A stretch of 64,000 bases of DNA from Alistipes sp. (GTDB lineage: Bacteria > Bacteroidota > Bacteroidia > Bacteroidales > Rikenellaceae). The notes under the pieces were generated by a model that was given only the letters and a program-made list of their open reading frames with translations, ran no database searches and was not told the DNA's origin. Both the position numbers and the translations under genes were made by a program. The stretch covers positions 52,057 to 116,056 of the forward strand of contig JALFNK010000002.1 in the NCBI GenBank assembly GCA_022782405.1, in the 5' to 3' direction. Positions 1-7,970 of the stretch are shown in pieces. Numbering within the stretch: position 1 is the first letter of the stretch; each line of letters begins with the position of its first letter.

Positions 1-15
1 AAAAGCAATCGACAT

Positions 16-1692
16 ATGAACAAAAATATCAAATTAGTAGCCTCCCTGCTTATCGGAGCATCCATGCTCTCCACGGGCTGCCTGCAGGAGACCTTTCCGC
101 AGCAGGGAACGGTAACTGTGGATCAGGCCGGAGATGCGCCCAACTCGTTCAACAACTTCGTAACGGCCTGCACCTCTACCCTTTCGGGTGAATTCATCTA
201 CAGCGGCAGCAGCTACACTCCCTATGACTTCGGCTACACGTCGTTCTTCCTGCAGCGCGACGTCATGGGGCAGGACATTGTCTGCGAAGATAGCGACAGC
301 GAACACTATACGACGTGGTACACCTGCGGCGTGGCCCTCGGCCCGACCTATGCCATCTGCCAGCTTCCCTGGACGCTCTACTACGGCTGGATCAAGAACT
401 GCAACGTGGTTATCTCGCTGGCCGGCGAGCAGCCCTCGGCCGACCATATCACGGGTGCAGGTATCGCCTATGCCATGCGCGCCATGTTCTATATGGACCT
501 TGCCCGCATGTTCGCACCCCAAACCTACAAGGGTCATCCCGATGCGCTGACCGTGCCCATCATCACGGAGAAGACGACCAACGAGCAGGCCACGAACAAC
601 CCCAACGCCACAAACGAGAAGATGTGGGAGTTCATCCTCAGCGACCTGGACAAGGCCGAGGAGTATCTGGCCGACTACCAGCGTGCCGACAAGACCACGC
701 CCGACCTGAGCGTCGTTTACGGTCTGAAGGCACGCGCCTACCTGACGATGGAGCAGTGGGCCGAAGCCGAGCACTACGCAAAGCTGGCCCAGAGCGGCTA
801 CACGATGATGACCGAGGCCCAGTACCTCGACCACAATACGGGATTCAACACTCCGAACGACTCGTGGATGTTCATGACCGAGTTCGATGCTGAGGATCCC
901 AACATCACGGCCAACGACGGCGACTCGAGCTGGGGTTCGCAGATGATTCTCGAGATCACGGAGGAGTCCAGCTGCGGATACGCCGCCAACTACGGAACAC
1001 CGAAGCGCATCGACGCCCACCTGCTCGAGACCATCCCGCAGACCGACTGGCGCCGCAAGTGCTTCATCGATCCCGAGCTTGACGAGAAGGTCGCTTCGGC
1101 AACGTCGATGGAAGAGCTTCAGGCTATTGTCGCCGAGTATCTCTCGGGCGTGTCGGAATATCCCGGAGCGATCGTAAACACCGCAATGGCCACCAGCTCG
1201 GGCACTTTCGGAGGTCTGTCGCTCAAGTTCCGCGCTGCCGGTGGCGAAGCCGGACATAACAATGTAAAGATCGGTTTCTGCGTTGCTGTACCGCTGATGC
1301 GCGTCGAGGAGATGATGCTCATCGAGGCCGAGGCTGCCGGCATGCAGGAAGAGGCCCGCGGAAAGACGCTGCTCGAAACCTTTGCCAAGACCCGCAACCC
1401 GGAGTACGCATATGACAACACACAGTCGTTCCGCGACAACGTATGGTGGCAGCGCCGCGTCGAGCTTTGGGGCGAAGGTTTCGCCACGTTCGACATCAAG
1501 CGTTTCGAGAAGGGCATCACCCGTAGCTATGCCGGCACGAATCATCCGAAGGGATATCGCTGGAATACGGAGGGTGTACCCGACTGGATGAACCTCTGCA
1601 TCGTACAGACCGAAACCAACTACAACCAGGCCTGCGTCAGCAACCCCACGCCGATCCAGCCCACCGAGGACTCTCCGGAGAAGGTATGGTAA
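16..1692 (+). CDS. SusD/RagB-family outer-membrane glycan-binding lipoprotein
   Basis: Surface lipoprotein of 558 residues that would cap a SusC-type TonB-dependent transporter and capture oligosaccharides or peptides for import. The N-terminus is a lipoprotein signal (charged MNKNIK, hydrophobic core, lipobox ending at Cys22, LSTGC). The body has the SusD pattern of helical TPR-like segments in the first half (the conserved IKNCN stretch near residue 125) and a C-terminal RRVELWGEG segment typical of the family. Length is usual for SusD. Only 15 bases precede the ATG, so the expected susC partner lies outside the window. The specific substrate cannot be read from the sequence. Confidence 0.93.
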   Translation: MNKNIKLVASLLIGASMLSTGCLQETFPQQGTVTVDQAGDAPNSFNNFVTACTSTLSGEFIYSGSSYTPYDFGYTSFFLQRDVMGQDIVCEDSDSEHYTTWYTCGVALGPTYAICQLPWTLYYGWIKNCNVVISLAGEQPSADHITGAGIAYAMRAMFYMDLARMFAPQTYKGHPDALTVPIITEKTTNEQATNNPNATNEKMWEFILSDLDKAEEYLADYQRADKTTPDLSVVYGLKARAYLTMEQWAEAEHYAKLAQSGYTMMTEAQYLDHNTGFNTPNDSWMFMTEFDAEDPNITANDGDSSWGSQMILEITEESSCGYAANYGTPKRIDAHLLETIPQTDWRRKCFIDPELDEKVASATSMEELQAIVAEYLSGVSEYPGAIVNTAMATSSGTFGGLSLKFRAAGGEAGHNNVKIGFCVAVPLMRVEEMMLIEAEAAGMQEEARGKTLLETFAKTRNPEYAYDNTQSFRDNVWWQRRVELWGEGFATFDIKRFEKGITRSYAGTNHPKGYRWNTEGVPDWMNLCIVQTETNYNQACVSNPTPIQPTEDSPEKVW

Positions 1693-1720
1693 ATACAGGA
1701 ACCATTAAAGATTTGAATTT

Positions 1721-2581
1721 ATGACACTGAAAAAATATTTCTATTCCGTTCTGGCCGTGGCGGGCGTCGTAGCCCTGACCGCCTGCTCGGCCGACGAGGG
1801 GACCGATCCCGGAAGCGATAGTGCTCCTGCTGTAACCTTGTATACATATGCTCCGGGCAGCGAATACAACGCCGATGAAGACGTCATGATCCGCATCGCC
1901 CCGAACAACAAGGTAGCGGAGATCTACTACAAGTCCGAGCTGACGACGGCCGTTCAGGAGTATATCGCCGCCAACGGCGAGAACGCCTATGCCGACCAGG
2001 TTGTCGCAAGCGGTACGAAACTCGAAGGGGGCTCCACGCAGGACTTCGTATTGACGGGCCTGCTGGGCAACTATACGATCACGGCAGTAGGTGTCGCCGA
2101 GAATGGCCGTAAAGCCGTTGCCTCGACCACGTTCCAGGGCCTTACCTGGACCCCCATCACCGCCGGTACGATCACCTACGGAACCCTCGGACAACTGGGA
2201 CTGACCCCTGCGCCCGCAGAACTCCAGAAGTGCGATGTCGATGAGACGCTCTACCGAGTCAAGGACATGTACGGCAAGGACTGCCACCTGAAATTCACGG
2301 TACTCGATCTGGGCGGCACGGATTCCGACGGAAGCACCTTCAAGTTCTGCCGCGTTGCAAACCAGAATACCGGTTTGAACTACGGCAGCTACGGAGCCAT
2401 CTCCGTTCAGGACGTAGGCTACTGGCAAGGCGACGAGAGTTATGTTACGGGCGGCGGTTTCGACAACTGCTTCTATGTAAGCGGCCCGAAGGAGAACCAG
2501 CTTTCGTTCATCCTCTACTACTACGTTTCTGCCGGATATCTCGGTTATCAGGCTGCCGACGTATTCACCCCGAACAACTGA
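1721..2581 (+). CDS. Hypothetical accessory lipoprotein of the SusD unit
   Basis: A 286-residue protein with a lipoprotein signal peptide whose lipobox ends at the Cys of TACSADEG; the acidic residues after the Cys (SADEG) resemble the Bacteroidetes lipoprotein surface-export signal. It starts 28 bases after the SusD gene and is followed by a strong terminator, so it is probably the last gene of the same operon. By position it could be a SusE/F-like glycan-binding protein or a substrate-specific binder, but I recognise no domain. The remainder is rich in beta-prone, Tyr/Gly-rich segments. The function is inferred only from position and the predicted surface location. Confidence 0.75.
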   Translation: MTLKKYFYSVLAVAGVVALTACSADEGTDPGSDSAPAVTLYTYAPGSEYNADEDVMIRIAPNNKVAEIYYKSELTTAVQEYIAANGENAYADQVVASGTKLEGGSTQDFVLTGLLGNYTITAVGVAENGRKAVASTTFQGLTWTPITAGTITYGTLGQLGLTPAPAELQKCDVDETLYRVKDMYGKDCHLKFTVLDLGGTDSDGSTFKFCRVANQNTGLNYGSYGAISVQDVGYWQGDESYVTGGGFDNCFYVSGPKENQLSFILYYYVSAGYLGYQAADVFTPNN

Positions 2582-2605
2582 TCGGAACGATCTGAACAAT
2601 TCTGC

Positions 2606-2638
2606 AAGCCGACCCTATTCACGAGGGTCGGCTTTTTT
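2606..2638 (+). terminator. Intrinsic terminator after the SusD operon
   Basis: An 11-bp inverted repeat (AAGCCGACCCT / AGGGTCGGCTT) with a 7-base loop, followed by a T run. Confidence 0.92.
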
Positions 2639-2743
2639 GTCGGGCGGGAAGCAGAAAACCGGTCCGCAAGGAAGCCGTTGCACTGTAGATTTTTTTTCGT
2701 AAATTCGCAACGTCAAAACGAATCAAAGCAACACGATAACGAT

Positions 2744-3937
2744 ATGGCTATTACGGAAATTCTGCCTGGCATCCACTATGTCGGCGTAAACGACCGCACC
2801 ACAACCCGCTTCGAAGGGCTCTGGTCGCTCCCCTGCGGAGTATCGTACAACTCCTACCTGGTCATCGGCGAGAAGATCGCCCTGATCGACACCGTCGAAG
2901 AGTCATTCGGGAGCCGGCTCTTCGAGAATATCCGTGAAGCGATCGGCGACCGTAAGATCGACTACCTCGTGGTAAATCACATGGAACCCGACCACTCCTC
3001 GTCGATCGCCGCGCTCCGCCTGCACTACCCCGAACTGCAGATCGTCGGCAACGCCAAGACCATTCAGATGATCGGCGGCTACTACGGCATCTGCTCCGGC
3101 GTGCTCGAAGTCAAGGAGGGCGACCGCCTCGATCTGGGCGGCGGCAAGAGCCTAACCTTCCACCTTATCCCGATGGTACACTGGCCCGAAACGATGGTTT
3201 CGTGGCTAGCCGAAGAGGGCGTGCTCTTCTCGGGCGACGCCTTCGGCACGTTCGGTGCCCTCGACGGCGGCATCACCGACTCACAGGTCGATACCGACCG
3301 CTACTGGGACGAGATGCGCCGCTACTACGCCTGCATCGTGGGCAAATACGGTGCCCCGGTGCAGAAGGCCCTGCAGAAACTCGGAGGACTCGATATCCGC
3401 ACGATCTGCCCGACGCACGGCCCCGTATGGCAGCGCGAAATCGCACGCGTCGTCGGCATGTACGACCGCATGAGCCGCTATGAAGGCGAGCGGGGTGTCG
3501 TGCTGGCCTACGCCTCGATGTACGGAAATACGGAGCAGATGGCCGAGCGTATCGCCCGCGAACTGGCCGAAGCCGGCGTCGGGCCCGTGCGCGTCTACAA
3601 CCTCTCGTATGCAGACCCGTCGGTCGTGCTGCGCGACATCTTCCGCTTCGACACACTCATCGTCGGCAGCCCGACCTACAATGCCGAATTGTTCCCGCCC
3701 GTCGAAGAGCTGCTGCGCCGCATCGAGGCCCGCTGCATCCCGCAGCGCCGTTTCGCCTTCTTCGGATCGTTCACCTGGGCTGCCGCCGCAGTGCGCCGCA
3801 TGCGCGAGTTCGCCGAACGGATGAAGTGGACGCCGGTCTGCGAGCCCGTGGAGATGAAACAGGGCTATTCGTCCGCCGCAGCCGAATGCTGCCGCACGCT
3901 TGCCGCCGCCGTTGCCAAGGAGATGAACCGCGAATAA
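2744..3937 (+). CDS. A-type flavoprotein (flavodiiron protein, FprA-like)
   Basis: Cytoplasmic flavodiiron protein of 397 residues that reduces O2 and/or NO to protect an anaerobe. Residues 1-250 are a metallo-beta-lactamase-type domain with the diiron ligand motif HMEPDH (His79, Glu81, Asp83, His84) and later ligands in GDAFGTFG and CPTHGP. Residues from about 255 are a flavodoxin domain with the FMN loop YASMYGNTEQM. The ATG at 2744 (MAITEILPG) is preferred over an in-frame TTG 66 bases upstream because family members begin at this point. It lies 4 bases before the UDP-glucose dehydrogenase gene. No rubredoxin domain is fused. Whether O2 or NO is the main substrate cannot be told. Confidence 0.92.
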   Translation: MAITEILPGIHYVGVNDRTTTRFEGLWSLPCGVSYNSYLVIGEKIALIDTVEESFGSRLFENIREAIGDRKIDYLVVNHMEPDHSSSIAALRLHYPELQIVGNAKTIQMIGGYYGICSGVLEVKEGDRLDLGGGKSLTFHLIPMVHWPETMVSWLAEEGVLFSGDAFGTFGALDGGITDSQVDTDRYWDEMRRYYACIVGKYGAPVQKALQKLGGLDIRTICPTHGPVWQREIARVVGMYDRMSRYEGERGVVLAYASMYGNTEQMAERIARELAEAGVGPVRVYNLSYADPSVVLRDIFRFDTLIVGSPTYNAELFPPVEELLRRIEARCIPQRRFAFFGSFTWAAAAVRRMREFAERMKWTPVCEPVEMKQGYSSAAAECCRTLAAAVAKEMNRE

Positions 3938-3941
3938 CGCC

Positions 3942-5258
3942 ATGATGAAGATCGCCATCGTCGGAACGGGCTATGTAGGGCTCGTATCGGGGGCTTGCTT
4001 CGCGGAGATGGGCCTCGATATCACCTGCGTGGATATCGACCATCGGAAGATCGAGGCCCTCAATGCCGGAAGAATCCCCATCTACGAACCGGGATTGGAG
4101 GAGATCGTGCGCCGCAACGTCGAAGCCGGACGCCTGCACTTCACCACCGACCTTGCGGCGTGTCTCGACCGCATGGAGGTCGTCTTTTTGGCCGTCGGAA
4201 CGCCCCCGCTGGAGGACGGATCGGCCGATCTGAGGCAGGTTTTCGAGGTGGCACGCACCTTCGGACGCCACATCCGCCGCTACACGCTACTCGTAACGAA
4301 GAGCACCGTACCCGTAGGTACGGCTCGGCAGATCCGCGAGATCGTCGCCGCCGAGCTGAAGGCCCGCGGCGAGGAGATCGAGTTCGACGTGGCGTCGAAT
4401 CCGGAGTTTCTCAAGGAGGGTGCCGCTGTCAAGGACTTCATGTCGCCCGACCGCGTGGTCGTGGGCGTCGAGAGCGAACGGGCCCGCAAACTGATGGCCC
4501 GGCTCTACCGGCCCTTCCTGATCAACAACTTCCGGGTGATGTTCATGGATATCGCCTCGGCAGAGATGACCAAATACGCCGCCAATGCCATGCTCGCCAC
4601 ACGCATCTCGTTCATGAACGACATTGCCAACCTCTGCGACCGCGTAGGGGCCGACGTCGAGATGGTTCGCAAGGGCATCGGCTCCGACCAGCGTATCGGC
4701 AACAAGTTCCTCTATCCGGGCTGCGGATACGGAGGATCGTGCTTTCCGAAGGATGTCCAGGCCCTGGCCCGCACGGCCCGCGAACACGGCTACACAATGC
4801 AGGTCATCGAGGCCGTGGAACGGGTAAACGAGGCCCAGAAGGAGGTGCTCTTCCACAAGCTCGGCGAACAGCTGGGCAATCTCGCCGGACGCCGCATCGC
4901 CATCTGGGGTCTGGCGTTCAAACCCGAGACGGACGACATGCGCAAAGCCCCGGCCACGGTGGTCATCGGCCGCCTGCTCGAGGCCGGCGCGGAGGTCGTA
5001 GCCTACGACCCCGTGGCAATGGACGAAAGCCGCCGGATGCTTGCCGGGAAGCCCGTCCGCTACGCCCGCAACATGTACGAAGCCGCAGAAGGGGCCGATG
5101 CCGTCGTTCTCGTAACCGAATGGAAGGAGTTCCGCATGCCCGACTGGCCGCGGTTGCGCGCATCGATGCGCAGCGATGTCATCATCGACGGACGCAATAT
5201 TTTCGACAAACAGGAGGTCCTTGGCGCCGGATTCCGATACAGCGGGATCGGCAAGTAG
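3942..5258 (+). CDS. ugd: UDP-glucose 6-dehydrogenase
   Basis: Oxidises UDP-glucose to UDP-glucuronate with NAD+, supplying precursor for capsule and surface polysaccharides. The 438-residue protein starts with the Rossmann motif GTGYVGLVSGACFAEMG. It carries the catalytic cysteine in GCGYGGSCFPKDV (about residue 265) and the C-terminal UDP-binding domain (GLAFKPETDDMRKAP). There are two adjacent ATG codons (3942, 3945); either could be used. It follows the flavodiiron gene by 4 bases, so the two are probably co-transcribed although functionally unrelated. A terminator follows. Confidence 0.95.
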   Translation: MMKIAIVGTGYVGLVSGACFAEMGLDITCVDIDHRKIEALNAGRIPIYEPGLEEIVRRNVEAGRLHFTTDLAACLDRMEVVFLAVGTPPLEDGSADLRQVFEVARTFGRHIRRYTLLVTKSTVPVGTARQIREIVAAELKARGEEIEFDVASNPEFLKEGAAVKDFMSPDRVVVGVESERARKLMARLYRPFLINNFRVMFMDIASAEMTKYAANAMLATRISFMNDIANLCDRVGADVEMVRKGIGSDQRIGNKFLYPGCGYGGSCFPKDVQALARTAREHGYTMQVIEAVERVNEAQKEVLFHKLGEQLGNLAGRRIAIWGLAFKPETDDMRKAPATVVIGRLLEAGAEVVAYDPVAMDESRRMLAGKPVRYARNMYEAAEGADAVVLVTEWKEFRMPDWPRLRASMRSDVIIDGRNIFDKQEVLGAGFRYSGIGK

Positions 5259-5290
5259 TCTATTCCGAAAAGGAAAACCACCGACCATAC

Positions 5291-5323
5291 GCGGAGGCCT
5301 TTGTGGCCTCCGCAATCTTTTTA
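5291..5323 (+). terminator. Intrinsic terminator after ugd
   Basis: Stem GCGGAGGCC / GGCCTCCGC with a short loop, followed by AATCTTTTTA. Confidence 0.85.
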
Positions 5324-5416
5324 TTCCCGGGACGAGCTCCGAACGGCAATATCAAGTATTCCGAAAATAAACAAAACTCTTTCCGAACAGGCGATTCTCG
5401 AATGAGAAATCCGAAG

Positions 5417-5424
5417 TACATTTG
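5417..5424 (+). promoter_or_regulatory. Bacteroidetes -7 element for the Bcr/CflA gene
   Basis: TACATTTG matches TAnnTTTG, 30 bases before the ATG at 5455. No clear -33 TTTG is seen. Confidence 0.55.
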
Positions 5425-5454
5425 CCCGAACAAAAAAGGAATTTCCAGAACGCC

Positions 5455-6639
5455 ATGAACAACAGCAATTCAAAAACATTCCTGCTGATTCTGCTGGGCA
5501 TGCTCACCGCCTTCGGCCCGTTCGTTACGGACATGTACCTCCCGGCGCTTCCCGCCATGGCGGGTTACTTCGCCACCTCGTCGTCGATGGTGCAGATGGG
5601 TCTTACGACGAGCATGATCGGCCTGGCCGTCGGCCAGCTCTTCTTCGGCCCGTTAAGCGACAAATACGGGCGCCGCAAACCACTGCTCGCGGCCATGTGG
5701 CTCTTCATCGGATCAACCCTGCTCTGCCTTTTCGCCCGGGACATCCACCAGTTCGTCGCCCTGCGCTTCATTCAGGGCGTTGCCGGATCGGGCGGCATCG
5801 TCATTTCGCGTTCGGTTGCAACGGACAAATTCTCGGGAGCCGATCTGGGCCGCATGCTCGCCCTGATCGGAGCCATAAACGGCGTGGCGCCCGTCGCCGC
5901 ACCGATCATCGGCGGAACGCTCTGCGACCGCATCGGCTGGCAGGGTATCTTCTGCATCCTGCTTGCCATCGGCGCGCTGCTGCTCGCCGGAAGCTACCGC
6001 TTCCGCGAAAGTCTGCCTGCCGCACGACGCAACGCCGTCGCCTGGGGCGACATACTCCGCAACTTCGGCTCCGTACTGCACAACCGTCAGTACGCGGCCT
6101 ATGTGCTGCAGTTCGCCTTCGCACAGGGCGTGCTGTTCGCCTACATTGCCTCGTCGCCCTTCATTATCCAGGAGCATTTCGGATTTTCGGCCTTCACATT
6201 CAGCCTCTGCTTCGCACTCAACGCCGTGGCCATCGGCTGCGCCGCAGCCCTTGCCGTACGTTTCCGCCGCCCCGAACAGGGAACCCGCACGGGATGTATC
6301 GGCATGATCGGATTCGCCGTGGCCGAAGCTGCCGCCATGGCTATGGGCTGCAACTTCTGGGTCTACGAAGGGCTGCTCATCGGACTGCTCTTCTCGATGG
6401 GGCTCACCTTCACGACCTCCACAACGCTGGCCATGGAGTGCACCCGCTCCGAATCAGGCACGGCATCGGCACTGCTCGGAGCCGCCGGATTCGCTTTCGG
6501 AGGCATTGTCTCCCCGCTTGTAGGGCTCGGCGACACGATGTACTCCACAGGCGCCGTTTTCATCGTCTGCGCCCTCGGATCGTGGCTCTCCATCCGCATC
6601 GGGTTACGCCGCATGCACTCCTCAACCATCACAGCCTGA
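5455..6639 (+). CDS. Bcr/CflA-family multidrug efflux MFS transporter
   Basis: Inner-membrane drug:proton antiporter of 394 residues with about 12 hydrophobic segments. The N-terminal TM1 region ends in FGPFVTDMYLPALP, which is characteristic of the Bcr/CflA subfamily. MFS motif A is present as GPLSDKYGRRKPL, and the TM4 region reads RFIQGVAGSGGIVISRS. The ATG at 5455 is chosen over a TTG at 5422 because the latter falls inside the promoter element. The gene stands alone between ugd and a convergent secreted-protein gene, separated from the latter by a bidirectional terminator. The substrate is unknown; bicyclomycin and sulfonamides are exported by family members. Confidence 0.9.
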   Translation: MNNSNSKTFLLILLGMLTAFGPFVTDMYLPALPAMAGYFATSSSMVQMGLTTSMIGLAVGQLFFGPLSDKYGRRKPLLAAMWLFIGSTLLCLFARDIHQFVALRFIQGVAGSGGIVISRSVATDKFSGADLGRMLALIGAINGVAPVAAPIIGGTLCDRIGWQGIFCILLAIGALLLAGSYRFRESLPAARRNAVAWGDILRNFGSVLHNRQYAAYVLQFAFAQGVLFAYIASSPFIIQEHFGFSAFTFSLCFALNAVAIGCAAALAVRFRRPEQGTRTGCIGMIGFAVAEAAAMAMGCNFWVYEGLLIGLLFSMGLTFTTSTTLAMECTRSESGTASALLGAAGFAFGGIVSPLVGLGDTMYSTGAVFIVCALGSWLSIRIGLRRMHSSTITA

Positions 6640-6649
6640 TGGCAAACCC

Positions 6650-6699
6650 GATATGTGAAAGCGCCCGGAAACTTCGGTTTCCGGGCGCTTTCACATATC
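6650..6699. terminator. Bidirectional terminator with a perfect 23-bp stem and TTCG loop
   Basis: Perfect inverted repeat at 6650-6672 and 6677-6699 closed by the C(TTCG)G tetraloop. It lies between convergent genes and overlaps the last two bases of the downstream minus-strand stop codon. Confidence 0.9.
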
Positions 6700-7273
6700 A
6701 GAGCCGGGGAGTTGCAGACCGCTTCTGCGCCGCATCAGGACGCGGTGCCGGCGGAACGGAAGCCATACTTTTCCAAGCCGCATACTGTTCCGCCGTGAAA
6801 ATCTTGCGAAACTTCTTCTCCTGCGTCTTTCGCCATGCTTCGGGATCCTCCTGCGAAACTGCTTTCAGACCTGCCGGCTGCGGACGTTCTCCGGGATTCA
6901 TACTCCCGCCTGGACCTCGGCCCATACCGTCCATGTGTCCGGGGCCACCGGGCCCCATACCGGGCCCGCCCGGGTGTCCGAATCCATCCGGCCCTTCGGC
7001 CATTCCGCGCGGAGCGCCGGACCTCGGAGCCTGGGGCATACTCTTCTTGAAATGGCTGTAAAAAAGCTTATAGACCTTCCGGGTCTGCCGGGCATCGAGG
7101 CCGAGTGCTTTTTGAAGGTGCTGCGACTCACGCATGGCTGCAGCCGAGGGATCCGGTGCAACGGTCGTCGCCGCATGGGCATCCTGCGGTACGGGGCGGA
7201 CACCGGGTTGCTGGGCTTGGAGCGGCAGTGCAAAAAGTCCCAGCGCAAATAAGAGGACAAGGGATTTTTTCAT
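6698..7273 (-). CDS. Small secreted protein, Spy/CpxP- or DUF4890-like
   Basis: A 191-residue periplasmic protein with a Sec signal peptide (MKKSLVLLFALGLFALPLQAQ, cleavage after AQA expected). The helical middle part (SQHLQKALGLDARQTRKVYKLFYSH and a second QEKKFRKIFTAEQYAAW segment) resembles the LTxxQ-type helices of Spy/CpxP-like proteins and of the DUF4890 proteins common in Bacteroidetes. Between them is a Gly/Pro/Met-rich low-complexity stretch (about residues 95-135). It is transcribed alone. An envelope-stress or metal-binding chaperone role is possible but not shown. Confidence 0.75.
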   Translation of the reverse strand: MKKSLVLLFALGLFALPLQAQQPGVRPVPQDAHAATTVAPDPSAAAMRESQHLQKALGLDARQTRKVYKLFYSHFKKSMPQAPRSGAPRGMAEGPDGFGHPGGPGMGPGGPGHMDGMGRGPGGSMNPGERPQPAGLKAVSQEDPEAWRKTQEKKFRKIFTAEQYAAWKSMASVPPAPRPDAAQKRSATPRL

Positions 7274-7341
7274 CTTCGGTTCAAGATTTCATTTCACCTG
7301 TATAACTCAAAAAAGTCGGTTTTATTGTCCTGAAAATCCGC

Positions 7342-7376
7342 AAAAAAACAGAGGTCGGGGTTTCACCCGGCCTCTT
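7342..7376 (-). terminator. Intrinsic terminator of the YhcH gene
   Basis: On the minus strand a GC-rich stem (GAGGCCGGG / CCCCGACCTC) is followed by TGTTTTTTTG. Confidence 0.8.
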
Positions 7377-7396
7377 CATATCCGATACGGAGTCGT

Positions 7397-7846
7397 TCAA
7401 ATGCGCACCTTGACGATAATCTTGCGCACGTCGCCCTCACCCACCATCGGCGCATGGCCGTCTTCGGGGAAAAGCAGCGTAAACTGCCCGGGGCGCAGCG
7501 TATAGTAGGTTTGCGGCTCGTCGTCGTAAAAACGGATATCCTTTGCCGTGTCGAACGCTCCGAGAGGTTTCGACAGGTCCTTGCGTTCGCTCCAGCCGAA
7601 GGCCTCCTCGCGGCCCGTAATGAGCACCTGGATGTCCATATAGGCATCGTGCACCTCCAGCTTGGCGTCGGGTTTCCGTTTCAGGGAGATGTCCATCACG
7701 TTGGCGAAGATATCCCGGCCGTCGAGTTCATGCGTGCCCGGCTCCATTTTCGTCCAGTCCGTCGAAGCGATCAGCGAAAAGGCCCGCTCCAGACGCGGGT
7801 GAATCGAGTAATAGCGTGCGCTGTTTTTCAGAGAATCGAGAATCAT
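7397..7846 (-). CDS. YhcH/YjgK/YiaL-family cupin protein
   Basis: A 149-residue cupin-fold protein of the family that includes the EbgC/YhcH/YiaL proteins linked to sugar and sialic-acid metabolism. The family length and motifs are clear: DIFANVMDISLKRK, the metal-site region KLEVHDAYMDIQVLITG, and the C-terminal FTLLFPEDGHAPMVGEG with His and Glu/Asp ligands. It is a single-gene unit with its own promoter and terminator, divergent from aspA. The reaction catalysed is unproven for most members; anomerase or isomerase roles have been suggested. Confidence 0.9.
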   Translation of the reverse strand: MILDSLKNSARYYSIHPRLERAFSLIASTDWTKMEPGTHELDGRDIFANVMDISLKRKPDAKLEVHDAYMDIQVLITGREEAFGWSERKDLSKPLGAFDTAKDIRFYDDEPQTYYTLRPGQFTLLFPEDGHAPMVGEGDVRKIIVKVRI

Positions 7847-7897
7847 GACTTAAAATATTGAAACGCCGCAGCGGAAGCCCCTCCGCGGCAAACCATA

Positions 7898-7905
7898 CAA
7901 AGATA
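7898..7905 (-). promoter_or_regulatory. -7 element for the YhcH gene
   Basis: TATCTTTG on the minus strand, 51 bases before the start codon. The leader contains a GC-rich stem (CCGCGGAGG / CCTCCGCGG-like region near 7866-7888). Confidence 0.7.
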
Positions 7906-7938
7906 CGAAGTTTTTTAGACAACGAGCCGTAAAAATGC

Positions 7939-7946
7939 TATATTTG
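7939..7946 (+). promoter_or_regulatory. -7 element for aspA
   Basis: TATATTTG, 24 bases upstream of the aspA ATG; divergent from the YhcH promoter. Confidence 0.75.
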
Positions 7947-7970
7947 TAGAACGAACCAAAAAATAACGTT

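Noticed and set aside
34..1545. 503-codon open frame antisense to the SusD gene
   Set aside because: GC-rich codon bias opens long mirror frames; no recognisable protein features, while the plus strand encodes a clear SusD lipoprotein.
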